Notes: generated by a model from the letters alone, not told the origin. A stretch of 9,337 nucleotides of DNA from Fimbriimonadaceae bacterium (GCA_947447315.1 CANFJD010000088.1:1-9337), one strand, 5' to 3'; positions 1 through 7,113 are shown, counted from the stretch's first letter. Program-made: numbers and translations.

Positions 1-718
1 CTCCGATCGCGCGAATGAGCAAAGCGGCCATGACGCTAGAGTCCACCCCACCGGACACGGCGCAAAGCACCTTCCCGGTCGGTCCGACAGTCTCGCGAAT
101 TGCCGCTACCTGCTCGTCGATAAAATTGTCACTGGTCCAGTCGCCCGCCAATCCCACGGCATCGAAAAGGAATCGCCTCAATACGGTCTTTCCGTCCTTA
201 GTGTGGGTCACCTCGGGGTGAAATTGGACCCCATATTGTTTTGCCGCCACATTCTCGAATGCCGCCACCGCGCAAGATTCGGTTGATGCCGTTACGGTGA
301 AACCATCCGGAACATGCAGCACTTGGTCGCCGTGGCTCATCCACACCTCGTTGCTCGAAAGCCCCGAAACGAGCGCGTCGCTGGTAACTGAATTCAGGTG
401 CCGCGCGCCGTATTCACGGTGATCGGCCTTTTCAACCTGACCACCCAACCGCAACGCCATCAACTGCTGTCCGTAGCAAATCCCCAAAGTAGGAATTCCG
501 GTAAGGACGGAAAAATCGAGGTCCGGGGCGTTCTCTTCCAGAACAGACCGGGGTCCGCCGCTCAAAATCACCGCATCGGGATGACGCTCGGCGATGATTT
601 CGGCAGCCTTGGTCCAGGGCACCATCTCGGAATATACGCCAAATTCGCGGATGCGGCGGACAATGAGTTGGGTGTATTGGCCTCCGAAATCTACGACGAG
701 AACCGTTTGGTGGGTCAT
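1..718 (-). CDS. guaA: GMP synthase (glutamine-hydrolysing), 5' part, runs off the left edge
   Basis: Converts XMP to GMP with ATP and glutamine in the cytoplasm, the last step of guanine nucleotide synthesis. The first 239 codons are present. The class I glutamine amidotransferase domain covers about residues 5-190. It has the nucleophile Cys81 in GICYGQQ and the partners His167 and Glu169 in QFHPEVTHT. The ATP-pyrophosphatase domain follows, with its P-loop SGGVDSS at 222-228. The rest of that domain and the dimerisation domain lie outside the window. The ATG at 718-716 gives the normal family N-terminus (TVLVVDFGGQYTQLI). It lies 22 nt after the stop of the AI-2E permease, so co-transcription is likely. 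No strong Shine-Dalgarno precedes it. The family assignment is certain; operon membership is inferred from spacing. Confidence 0.97.
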   Translation of the reverse strand, partial: MTHQTVLVVDFGGQYTQLIVRRIREFGVYSEMVPWTKAAEIIAERHPDAVILSGGPRSVLEENAPDLDFSVLTGIPTLGICYGQQLMALRLGGQVEKADHREYGARHLNSVTSDALVSGLSSNEVWMSHGDQVLHVPDGFTVTASTESCAVAAFENVAAKQYGVQFHPEVTHTKDGKTVLRRFLFDAVGLAGDWTSDNFIDEQVAAIRETVGPTGKVLCAVSGGVDSSVMAALLIRAIG

Positions 719-740
719 TAACCCATATGAGTTTGACAGA

Positions 741-1943
741 TTAGACCTCGTGTTTGTGACGAAGAGGGATCGCCGGAATCACCAGCGCATCTGTACTGCT
801 GGTTATTTTCAGCAGTCGGTCCAAAATTACCTTGATGGCTCCCGCGGTCGGGAAGGCAATCACCATGCCCGGGAGACCAAATAGTGCCTGTCCGCACATG
901 ACAACAAAGATGCTGATCACCGGACTGAGCCCCACCGAATTTCCTACCACTTTCGGCACCACAAAGGTATCGCACATGCCGCCAATGACCAAATAGAGCA
1001 CGGCGGTGAGCGCCCCGTAGGCCCACGAGTTTCCAACCGAAAAAGCAGCGGTGCCTGCCGTTCCCGTAAAGCCCATGATCAGGAAGATGGACACAGCGGA
1101 GATCATATTGCCGATAATCGGCACCAAATAAAACGTACCGAACACCACCCCTAACAACAAAGCATAGGGCAAATTCATGGAGTACAGCATCAACGTCTGT
1201 GCGATGCTGAAGTACAGAATCAGCAACGACATGCCCCGCAGATAGTTGAAAAACACCCCAGAAATATCGTTCCAAAGCATGATGGTTTGCCGTCGAATGG
1301 CGGGCGGAATCCATCTAGGCCCCCTCTGCTTCACCGTCTCCATTTCCGAGAGAAGCATCGTGACGATCACCGGCACTAAGAAGAGCCAAAAGAAGTTCTG
1401 AAACGCAGCGGTGACAACGCCGAAGAGTCCATCAAAGGCTCCTTGAATCATTCCCGTGAGCTTGGAACGATTTTTGTCAACGTACTGGTCAATCAGACCT
1501 CGCCGCGTACTTGGTAATCCTAATTCTTCCAGTGTGGAGCCGTACTTTGAGAGAATCCGGTCAATATTCCCCGACATGCTCGAGGATCGAGCAGCTACGT
1601 TTTCGGGATTCCAGCGAACAAAAAAGTTATCTCGTTGACCGTCTTCAATGATGCTCCGGGTAAGCGACTGAGCGCTGGAAGAGATGCCCGTTACCTGCTT
1701 TGTGATCGTCGGTAAAGCGATCGCCCCTACCAGTAGGACTCCACCAAAGAAGGCACCCACCATCGTGAGGATGGCAACCTGCTTAGGAGCGCCCTTCCGC
1801 GTCAACCAACGGACGGACGGATCCAGGAGCGCCGCGACCACGAGACATAAAATAAAAGGCAGGAGGATGCCCCGGACCAGCCAAAGGAAGCCCAATAACA
1901 GGGCCACCAGGCCAATCCAGAGCAAGACTCTCCATGCCTGCAT
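741..1943 (-). CDS. AI-2E family transporter (PerM/YdiK-like permease)
   Basis: A 400-residue polytopic inner-membrane protein of the AI-2E transporter family (PF01594). The layout matches the family: two hydrophobic segments at about residues 7-42 ending in LLDPSVRWL, another at about 55-80, a polar region at about 85-180, then several closely spaced membrane helices to about residue 385. The glycine- and proline-rich helices near residues 275-300 and 325-370 are typical of the C-terminal membrane domain. Family members have been linked to autoinducer-2 export or to Na+/H+ antiport, so the name does not fix the substrate here. The ATG at 1943 is followed directly by a hydrophobic segment with one Arg, which suits a membrane protein. 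The gene sits 43 nt after the YtxH gene and 22 nt before guaA on the same strand. I see no sign of truncation. Confidence 0.9.
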   Translation of the reverse strand: MQAWRVLLWIGLVALLLGFLWLVRGILLPFILCLVVAALLDPSVRWLTRKGAPKQVAILTMVGAFFGGVLLVGAIALPTITKQVTGISSSAQSLTRSIIEDGQRDNFFVRWNPENVAARSSSMSGNIDRILSKYGSTLEELGLPSTRRGLIDQYVDKNRSKLTGMIQGAFDGLFGVVTAAFQNFFWLFLVPVIVTMLLSEMETVKQRGPRWIPPAIRRQTIMLWNDISGVFFNYLRGMSLLILYFSIAQTLMLYSMNLPYALLLGVVFGTFYLVPIIGNMISAVSIFLIMGFTGTAGTAAFSVGNSWAYGALTAVLYLVIGGMCDTFVVPKVVGNSVGLSPVISIFVVMCGQALFGLPGMVIAFPTAGAIKVILDRLLKITSSTDALVIPAIPLRHKHEV

Positions 1944-1986
1944 GATCGGTTAGCTTAGCCTACTGGCAAAGCTGTTGGCGAGGGTC

Positions 1987-2220
1987 TCAGACTCCCAGCT
2001 CTTCAATATCGGCTTCAAGCTGCTTTGTCTTCGCTTTCTGCTCCGCAACCCATTCCTCGGTCTTGCTCTTTAGATCCTTGAACTTTTCGTTCAAATCTCC
2101 GCGAAGCTCTTCGCCCGGCTTAGGTGCAAACAACACTCCGGCGGCTGCCCCGATAATCGCTCCGAGCCCAACGCCCGCCAGCAGATAAATTAACGCGCTA
2201 CTATCATCTCGATTTGCCAT
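1987..2220 (-). CDS. YtxH domain-containing small membrane protein
   Basis: A 77-residue protein of the YtxH type (Bacillus general-stress-associated family, molecular function unknown). One glycine/alanine-rich membrane helix spans about residues 11-32. It is followed by the family hallmark LFAPKPGEELRGDL at about 30-43. The C-terminal half is rich in Lys and Glu and is likely a cytoplasmic amphipathic or coiled-coil segment. The start is well supported: a GGAGGT Shine-Dalgarno on the minus strand (2234-2229) lies 8 nt before the ATG. It is the first gene of a probable unit with the AI-2E permease and guaA. Proteins of this size and shape are often found beside stress or envelope genes, but no function can be assigned from the sequence. 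Confidence 0.85.
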   Translation of the reverse strand: MANRDDSSALIYLLAGVGLGAIIGAAAGVLFAPKPGEELRGDLNEKFKDLKSKTEEWVAEQKAKTKQLEADIEELGV

Positions 2221-2228
2221 GTTTTAGA

Positions 2229-2234
2229 ACCTCC
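2229..2234 (-). promoter_or_regulatory. Shine-Dalgarno of the YtxH gene
   Basis: On the minus strand this reads GGAGGT, 8 nt before the ATG at 2220. It is one of the two best ribosome binding sites in the window and fixes the start of the YtxH gene. Confidence 0.75.
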
Positions 2235-2252
2235 AACCAATGTTAGACGACC

Positions 2253-2279
2253 ATTGTACGCAATCTGGGCGGAATTCAA
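2253..2279 (-). promoter_or_regulatory. Possible promoter for the YtxH/permease/guaA unit
   Basis: In the 111-bp gap between the prepilin gene and the YtxH gene, the minus strand reads TACAAT at 2258-2253 as a -10 candidate, with TTGAAT at 2279-2274 as a -35 candidate. The spacer is 15 nt, shorter than the usual 16-18, so the call is weak. Transcription would begin about 25 nt before the YtxH start codon. No other -10-like hexamer in the gap looked as good. Confidence 0.3.
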
Positions 2280-2331
2280 TAATCAATACCGCCCTTCGTC
2301 CCGAATTAAGGATGATCCGACCAGTATTCGG

Positions 2332-3162
2332 CTAGTCGCCCCGACCGTTCCAGTACCGATCAATCTCTTCCACGGTCGATCCCGTGCCTTTGAGCCGACT
2401 AATACCGGTGAACTTTGCGTGCCCATCCAGCCAGGTTACGTTCACGCTCTTAGGGTCGTACCGGCCCCAAAGCTGACCCTGCGTGCGCGCATCTAACACC
2501 CGCGCCGCCGGATCGGCCAAGGCAGGATCGCGCCAAAATGACGGAGCATCAACCCGGTGGTAACCAACCGTTGACCGCACCACTGGCTGCCCAGGAGAGA
2601 CCACGTCCTTCCCGGTGGCATCCGCAAACAGCAGAGTCTGGGCGGGAGCACCAAAAGTGGTGGCGGATTTGCCCGTATACGTAAGTGCGCCAAACGGTCC
2701 CGGCTGAGAATCGTTTAGGTACCGGCGGTTAAATCCATAGGAAGGATAAGCCCCCGTGAGATACCAGTAAGCACATCCAGTTTTATCAAACCGCCCTGCG
2801 TTGGGACATGCCGAGTAATGCATCGCCGGATCATCCTCCGTATCCTTAGGATCGTAAAACAGCTGAACATTCTTCGTGTACGGCTGGAGCAAGACGGGAT
2901 AGAAGAAGAAGCCTTGGGTGCTTTGGTAAGGGGCCGGTTGATCGGTGGGGTCATACCAACGCAAGGGCATGATCACGTCGTCGGTGTCGCCAATGTACAG
3001 CATGGTGGCGGTTCCAATTTGCCGCATATTACTCAGCGACACTGTCTTCTTCGCCGCGTCCTTCGCCTGGGCGAACACCGGAAACAGAATCGCCGCCAAA
3101 ATCGCGATGATCGCGATGACAACGAGTAGCTCGATAAGGGTGAATCCACCGCGTAGCTTCAT
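2332..3162 (-). CDS. Prepilin-like protein with class III signal peptide (DUF1559/H-X9-DG type)
   Basis: A 276-residue protein with a type IV prepilin / type II pseudopilin N-terminus. The short leader MKLRGG ends in the Gly before the cleavage point, then comes FTLIELLVVIAIIAILAAIL, with Glu at mature position 5. A prepilin peptidase should cut and N-methylate it, leaving the helix as a membrane anchor. The rest is an exported domain of the kind common in Planctomycetes and Armatimonadota, ending with the WLDGHAKF signature at about residues 244-251. The usual His ten residues before that Asp is Asp here. I chose the ATG at 3162; a TTG at 3192 would add ten residues but give an unusually long leader. 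The protein probably belongs to a large paralogous family of surface proteins, and its partner is unknown. It stands alone, 154 nt downstream of the ABC-2 permease gene. Confidence 0.85.
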   Translation of the reverse strand: MKLRGGFTLIELLVVIAIIAILAAILFPVFAQAKDAAKKTVSLSNMRQIGTATMLYIGDTDDVIMPLRWYDPTDQPAPYQSTQGFFFYPVLLQPYTKNVQLFYDPKDTEDDPAMHYSACPNAGRFDKTGCAYWYLTGAYPSYGFNRRYLNDSQPGPFGALTYTGKSATTFGAPAQTLLFADATGKDVVSPGQPVVRSTVGYHRVDAPSFWRDPALADPAARVLDARTQGQLWGRYDPKSVNVTWLDGHAKFTGISRLKGTGSTVEEIDRYWNGRGD

Positions 3163-3207
3163 TACACCAAGATGAAGACATCCTCGAAGCAACTCTCATT
3201 TGACTTT

Positions 3208-3229
3208 TTTGATGATCAGATTTGATGAT
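3208..3229. repeat. Short direct repeat upstream of the prepilin gene
   Basis: The 9-mer TTTGATGAT occurs at 3208-3216 and again at 3221-3229, 13 bp apart from start to start and 46-67 bp before the prepilin ATG. It could be a regulator half-site pair or a chance repeat in AT-richer DNA. The rest of the 154-bp gap shows no convincing promoter: a TTGACC at 3264-3259 on the minus strand has no acceptable -10 after it. Confidence 0.25.
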
Positions 3230-3316
3230 TACCGATGCCCTGAGGTTTTCGACAAAATGGTCAAGCTAGCATCAAAGAAGTCACGTGGCCACTGAAAGGA
3301 TGCTCAGAACTCGTGC

Positions 3317-4132
3317 CTACATTCCCGTTCCGGCATAGTGGCGGAGGCCGCGACGCCATCCCCAGGTAGCCACCATGAGGAGCCCGGCAATCCAGAGCAG
3401 TTGAATTCCCATCACCTGGTGCGCGGCCAGGCCCGACAGCCGCCCCAGCAGAATCTCCGTCGGTACGCCGGTAGTGTAGTAAAATGGCATCCAGTGCGCC
3501 AAATTGGTCGCCCACGTAGGTAACAGGCTCACCGGAAAGATCTGCCCCGACAAGAAGAGCAAAGGAATGTAATACAGCTCAAAGATTGTCATCGCCTCTT
3601 GAGTCCACAAGGCGATGCAACTCAACGCCATCATCACCGAAAAACTCACCAGGTGACCCAGGGCAACCGCCGCGAATGTCTCCCAACCCAAGGAATAACT
3701 CGCCTGCCCCAAGTAGCCTTGGTACGCCCAAAGCAAGACCAAGAAGAACGGCAGGAACAAAGCTGGGCGTATAATCCGCCACGCCAAATTGCGCAAGAAG
3801 CAGGTTTGGAAAAAGTTCATCGGACGCAGTAGCTGGGTAGAAAACTGCCCTTCCTTCACCTCCATCGCCAAATCCCACATAAAGTGACTCGTGATAAACC
3901 CGCTCAATAGGAGGGTTGAAAGGTAATACAGGACAAACTGGCTAGGGGAATATCCCGCGATGGGTCCGCCCTTTGCCGCGGCGGACATCACCAAAGGCAT
4001 CGTCACCGCCTGGGTTACGTCGGTCAGAATCCATATGATTCCGCTCGCCCGATACGCCAGCCCGTCCTGAAAATAGATGCCAAACAGCGCCGACCACTTT
4101 CTCCATATGGGGTACCGCGCCGCTGTTGCCAC
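3317..4132 (-). CDS. ABC-2-type transporter permease subunit
   Basis: A 271-residue integral membrane protein resembling the uncharacterised ABC-2 permeases of the COG4587/COG3694 type. About six hydrophobic segments are visible: near residues 29-50, 65-85, 120-140, 150-175, 185-205 and 240-260. An amphipathic loop with the family-like LLRPMNF motif lies at about 101-107. The C-terminal part, with a PFYYTTGVPTEILLGRLSG stretch and a final WRRGLRHY, closely follows the way these permeases end. Such proteins work as half-transporters with an ATP-binding subunit and often a second permease, but neither is in the window. The start is GTG (4132-4130) with no clear Shine-Dalgarno, so the exact start is uncertain. 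The substrate cannot be told from the sequence. The gene is divergent from pnuC across 57 bp. Confidence 0.8.
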   Translation of the reverse strand: MATAARYPIWRKWSALFGIYFQDGLAYRASGIIWILTDVTQAVTMPLVMSAAAKGGPIAGYSPSQFVLYYLSTLLLSGFITSHFMWDLAMEVKEGQFSTQLLRPMNFFQTCFLRNLAWRIIRPALFLPFFLVLLWAYQGYLGQASYSLGWETFAAVALGHLVSFSVMMALSCIALWTQEAMTIFELYYIPLLFLSGQIFPVSLLPTWATNLAHWMPFYYTTGVPTEILLGRLSGLAAHQVMGIQLLWIAGLLMVATWGWRRGLRHYAGTGM

Positions 4133-4189
4133 GAGAACAACTTTACTCTGCTATCCAAACCCGCAACCGAACTTTGGTAAGTTAATCCC
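4133..4189. promoter_or_regulatory. 57-bp divergent spacer between the ABC-2 permease and pnuC
   Basis: Both flanking genes start with GTG and point away from each other, so both promoters must lie in or overlap this short spacer. A TTGCCA on the plus strand (4126-4131, just inside the permease gene) is a 5-of-6 match to a -35 box, but no good -10 follows. On the minus strand TAAAGT is a 4-of-6 match to a -10. A GGTAAG about 8 nt before the pnuC GTG could serve as a weak ribosome binding site. There is no room for a full riboswitch such as the NAD+-II class known before some pnuC genes. Confidence 0.3.
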
Positions 4190-4888
4190 GTGAATCGCCG
4201 CTTGGCCGGACTCTCGGTCGCCCATTGGGGTCTCGCCGCTATCGTTGCGGCTGTTTTGATCGGGATCTCGACCCAACCGTGGTCGCCGGTTCAAACTATA
4301 GAAGCGGTCGGTTTCTTGCTGGGCGTGTGGTGGGTTTGGCTTCTGATTCAAGAGAGCCCGTGGAACTGGCCGATTGGTATCCTCAACTCCTCCATTTACG
4401 TGGTGGTAATGCTGCAAGCGAAGGTCTACGGTGATGCCGCCCTTAACGCTCTGTACATTGTCCTCGGCTTTATCGGCTGGTACTGGTGGGTTCGGGGTGA
4501 TGATGGGCGCACCCCTGTGCCGATCAGCTACTCGCGATGGCGGCTGCTGGCCCTATTATCAGCCCTCGCCCTGGCGGCGGCGTGGTTTCTCTTTCCCTAT
4601 TTCCGTAATGCGGGCTCCACCGTCGCCCTGCCCGACGCGCTACTTTTCAGCTTCTCAATGGTCGGGCAGTATCTGCAGACACGGAAGAAGATTGAGAATT
4701 GGCCCGTGTGGGTCATCGTCAATTTTTGCTACATCCCCGTGTTTGTCAGCAAGCACCTGCCGGCTACCGCCGTGCTGTATGCCATCTACGGCCTGCTTGC
4801 CATCCAAGGATGGCGAGAATGGCGGAGGCTATTCCAGGTTCAATCCGAGCAAAATCAGACCGACTCTCCACCGGTCGCACCAGCATAG
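4190..4888 (+). CDS. pnuC: Nicotinamide riboside transporter PnuC
   Basis: Inner-membrane facilitator that takes up nicotinamide riboside for NAD synthesis; in the family, uptake is driven by phosphorylation inside the cell, usually by NadR or another kinase. The 232-residue length is normal. Hallmarks in order: helices from about residue 12; WPIGILNSSIY at about 60-70; YGDAALNALYIVLGFIGWYWW at about 80-100; and the conserved C-terminal block with QYLQTRKKIENWPVW at about 163-177, followed by a Tyr- and Pro-containing helix and a final helix ending in GWREW. Seven helices can be counted, as in known PnuC structures. The C-terminal tail is polar and should be cytoplasmic. The start is GTG at 4190; upstream in-frame sequence does not extend the similarity. 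No NAD-salvage gene lies beside it. The adjacent ABC-2 permease is unrelated in sequence. Confidence 0.95.
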   Translation: MNRRLAGLSVAHWGLAAIVAAVLIGISTQPWSPVQTIEAVGFLLGVWWVWLLIQESPWNWPIGILNSSIYVVVMLQAKVYGDAALNALYIVLGFIGWYWWVRGDDGRTPVPISYSRWRLLALLSALALAAAWFLFPYFRNAGSTVALPDALLFSFSMVGQYLQTRKKIENWPVWVIVNFCYIPVFVSKHLPATAVLYAIYGLLAIQGWREWRRLFQVQSEQNQTDSPPVAPA

Positions 4889-4914
4889 AAAGAAAAATAA
4901 CACAATTTTTCTTT
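4889..4914 (+). terminator. AT-rich hairpin right after pnuC, possible weak terminator
   Basis: A perfect 10-bp inverted repeat, AAAGAAAAAT at 4889-4898 and ATTTTTCTTT at 4905-4914, with a 6-nt loop, begins one base after the pnuC stop codon. Because the stem is almost all A-T it is weak for an intrinsic terminator, although its 3' arm is itself U-rich. It may instead protect the mRNA 3' end or simply be part of an AT-rich promoter region for the next gene. Confidence 0.35.
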
Positions 4915-4946
4915 AAATATGGAACGAATTTATTCGGCGTTTAGTC

Positions 4947-4952
4947 TATAAG
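4947..4952 (+). promoter_or_regulatory. Possible -10 box of the secreted C39-like protein gene
   Basis: TATAAG lies 37-42 bp before the ATG, in an AT-rich stretch between pnuC and the next gene. A clear -35 partner is missing; the sequence 17 nt upstream (ACGAAT) is a poor match. If used, transcription would start near 4959, at the base of the hairpin that follows. Confidence 0.3.
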
Positions 4953-4955
4953 CGG

Positions 4956-4980
4956 CGGGATGAGCAAAGGTGCTCGCCCG
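4956..4980 (+). promoter_or_regulatory. 5'-leader hairpin touching the ribosome binding site
   Basis: CGGG (4956-4959) can pair with CCCG (4977-4980), and GAGCA (4962-4966) with TGCTC (4971-4975), giving a 9-bp stem with a small AT/G internal loop and an AAGG tetraloop. The Shine-Dalgarno GAGG (4980-4983) begins at the last base of the stem, 5 nt before the ATG at 4989. The hairpin could modulate translation or protect the 5' end of the mRNA. It matches no riboswitch class I recognise. Confidence 0.35.
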
Positions 4981-4988
4981 AGGTTACG

Positions 4989-6713
4989 ATGAAACGATCC
5001 GCAAATAAGCTCTTCTCACTCTCTACTTTGTGTCTTGCCTTAGCTTCCTTCGCCGTCGCCGACGACGCGTTCACCATCTACGGAATGTCCGATCACGATC
5101 AGCGCCGCATTGCCCTTCCCGGCAAAGGCGGCATGTATTGTGCCCCCACTTCGGCCTGGAACATGCTGGACTTCATGCGGCTACACGGGGTCAGTTCCCT
5201 CAAGTTCGTTCCCACTGATCCATCGGGCAGCATTCTCGCCGCCAACAAGTACAAGGGCCACGACCTCCGCATCGCTGCGATGGGAGCGCTGATGGATACC
5301 GATGCCACCGACGGCACCAATGGCGCCGGACTATTCGACGGCTTGGTGACATACCTTAACATGTGCAGCGTGCCCGCCCTGGTCATTCAGTACGCCAAGG
5401 ACGACATTTTCCCTTCCCCGCAGATCGCCCTCAACTGGATGCGCATTGGTGGCCTGGTGGAGTTCTGCTACGGCCGTTACACCAACCCATACGCGTTCAC
5501 GAAAGAGCGTGATGGCGGTCACTGCTTAACCATGAACGGAGTGGTTCGCAAAGACACCGCCGTGCCAAACCCGAACAACTTCCCTTGGTTGCCAGACTTC
5601 GCGAGCAATTTTCACTGCGACTATCGGGACCCCGCGCAAGACGAAGGCAAAAACGATCCGAATCGATTAAAAAAACAATCGCCCTTCACCTCGCGGTCTT
5701 ACGACTTCACGCCGGAACACGCAAACTTTGACGGCACCGAAACCACTTTGTATGGTATCGGCGCCAAGCCGACCGTGGACACCAATCCCGACGTGATGAA
5801 CTGGCGCTACGCCTATTTGGACGGTTATACGATAGTGGTGCCATTCGTCATTTTGACCAACGTCCTGAACTCCGACAATATCTCCATCAAGCTGGGAATG
5901 GCTTACAACGCCAAGAAGGGCACCTATTCCCCCGACCTCATCCAAACCATCAGTCCCGGCACAAAAATTGCCGGTGACATGGCGCTAGACCCGATTGCCC
6001 CCGAATACGTGCGCACCAATGCCGCGAACGGCATCATCATGCAGGGCGAACTGGGAGAACGCGCCAGTCGGGTGTACGGACGAGTTCCCGAAGCGGCTTA
6101 CAGTCTCACGTTCGGTGGCTTGAATCAGAGCCTTTTCGCCCTGGGACGCAAGGGAGTGTACAAACTCGACCGATCCGGCAAGTACGTCACCAACGCAAAA
6201 CTTCCTTCGGCATTCGAAGCCATTGCTTACGATGACGTTCGCAATCATGTGGTCGCCGTGGGAGGCACCAGCGTGGTGGAATTTGACGCCAATTTGAAGC
6301 CGTTACGAACGGCTACCGTCGCCGAGCTTCGCGGAGAAGGCCGATTGACCCTGCGGACCGATCCCAAAACGGGGGACCTGTTCGCGATGCGGGCTGGAGG
6401 CGGAATCGTCCACCTTTCAGGCGAAAACTACTCGTTGATCGGCCTCCTCTCGTTGCCTCGAGTAACGAAGTCGCTCTCATTTGACTTCGATCAGTTTGGC
6501 AACCTGTTGGTATCGGATGGCGGCATTCTCAAGACTTTCTCGCAGCGGGGCGAGCTGCTGAATACCCGCTGGGATAACCAACAAGTCGGTGCTATTGTCC
6601 GGACGGGTCGGTCATTCAATAACATGAGCAAGGCCCGCAATCCGTTCCCCGCCTGGCGAAACCTAGAGGACCCGTTGGTCCCGCTAGGAGACACCGGCAA
6701 AGTCGGCGGCTAA
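4989..6713 (+). CDS. Secreted protein with C39-like cysteine peptidase region and propeller-like C-terminus
   Basis: A 574-residue exported protein I do not recognise as a named family. Residues 1-24 form a Sec signal peptide (KR, a hydrophobic core, then AVA before Asp25-Asp26). Residues about 25-220 look like a papain-fold C39-like peptidase: GGMYCAPTSAWNML with Cys51 at the start of a helix, GGHCLTMNGV with His178 and the following strand, and YRDPAQDEG with Asp214, in the usual Cys-His-Asp order and spacing. Residues about 280-335 have few obvious features. From about 365 to 545, short strand-turn blocks such as GVYKLDRSGKY, VVEFDANLKPLR and LLVSDGGILKTFSQRG suggest beta-propeller blades (NHL or PQQ-like). 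Proteolytic activity is inferred; the fold could also serve binding or transglutaminase-like roles. GAGG 5 nt upstream supports the ATG. No transporter or precursor peptide gene is beside it, which argues against a bacteriocin-processing role. Confidence 0.65.
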   Translation: MKRSANKLFSLSTLCLALASFAVADDAFTIYGMSDHDQRRIALPGKGGMYCAPTSAWNMLDFMRLHGVSSLKFVPTDPSGSILAANKYKGHDLRIAAMGALMDTDATDGTNGAGLFDGLVTYLNMCSVPALVIQYAKDDIFPSPQIALNWMRIGGLVEFCYGRYTNPYAFTKERDGGHCLTMNGVVRKDTAVPNPNNFPWLPDFASNFHCDYRDPAQDEGKNDPNRLKKQSPFTSRSYDFTPEHANFDGTETTLYGIGAKPTVDTNPDVMNWRYAYLDGYTIVVPFVILTNVLNSDNISIKLGMAYNAKKGTYSPDLIQTISPGTKIAGDMALDPIAPEYVRTNAANGIIMQGELGERASRVYGRVPEAAYSLTFGGLNQSLFALGRKGVYKLDRSGKYVTNAKLPSAFEAIAYDDVRNHVVAVGGTSVVEFDANLKPLRTATVAELRGEGRLTLRTDPKTGDLFAMRAGGGIVHLSGENYSLIGLLSLPRVTKSLSFDFDQFGNLLVSDGGILKTFSQRGELLNTRWDNQQVGAIVRTGRSFNNMSKARNPFPAWRNLEDPLVPLGDTGKVGG

Positions 6714-6734
6714 TCAGTCACCAAACAAATATTT

Positions 6735-6768
6735 CCCGGTCAAGCTTCACGCTCGACCGGGGATTTTG
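6735..6768. terminator. Hairpin terminator between two convergent genes
   Basis: An 11-bp stem with a single A-C mismatch (6735-6745 with 6751-6761) and a 5-nt loop lies 22 nt after the stop of the C39-like protein gene. On the plus strand it is followed by GATTTTG, a short U-tract. On the minus strand it is followed by AAATATTTG, so it may also end transcripts coming from the interrupted gene on the other side. The GC-rich stem makes it the most likely transcription stop for the plus-strand gene. Confidence 0.6.
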
Positions 6769-6867
6769 CCTTGGTTTGACCGTGTGTTCTAAAACTCCAT
6801 TCGATCGAGGTCAGATCCACCATTCCGAACAGTTCCAACGCCACAGTTTCGAACTGAGACTTTCTAA

Positions 6868-7113
6868 CTACAATTTCGGCGGTTTGCCGTTGGGATAATT
6901 GAACCCGTTCCGCATATCATCCTCGGCGCCCTTTTTCCGCGCCTTCAGTCCGGCAAGATTTTGATCGGGAATATCCGAAAACGATAGTGCGCGATTTACG
7001 CTGGTGAGGGCTTTCTCCAAATACGACTTCTGGTTAGTGTAATAGCCCGTCCATTGATAAACATGGGCGGCGAGCGACCAAGTTTGCCACTGGTTCGGAC
7101 GGTCCCGCTTCAA
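6868..7113 (-). CDS. 3' remnant of the interrupted gene (81 codons from a TTG)
   Basis: The open frame downstream of the TAG; the first codon usable as a start is TTG at 7113. The protein shows two to three amphipathic helices (WQTWSLAAHVYQWTGYY and YLEKALTSVNRALSF) of TPR character, then a polar tail. The same frame is open for a further 56 codons upstream, back to the TAG, so this is very likely a fragment and not a gene of its own. Confidence 0.35.
   Translation of the reverse strand: MKRDRPNQWQTWSLAAHVYQWTGYYTNQKSYLEKALTSVNRALSFSDIPDQNLAGLKARKKGAEDDMRNGFNYPNGKPPKL

Noticed and set aside
718..1314. 198-codon open frame on the minus strand overlapping the AI-2E permease gene
   Set aside because: It is a shifted-frame shadow of a well-supported membrane protein gene, with a His-, Arg- and Cys-heavy composition and no family resemblance.
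2301..2331. Inverted repeat CCGAAT/ATTCGG next to the prepilin stop codon, considered as a terminator
   Set aside because: The loop is 19 nt, the stem only 6 bp and no U-tract follows on the minus strand.
3193..3206. 14-bp sequence CTCTCATTTGACTT repeated at 6474-6487
   Set aside because: The second copy is inside the C39-like protein coding region, and a shared 14-mer is plausible by chance in a window of this size.
4133..4189. Possible NAD-sensing riboswitch before pnuC
   Set aside because: The spacer is only 57 bp, is bounded by a divergent gene, and shows no conserved riboswitch core that I recognise.
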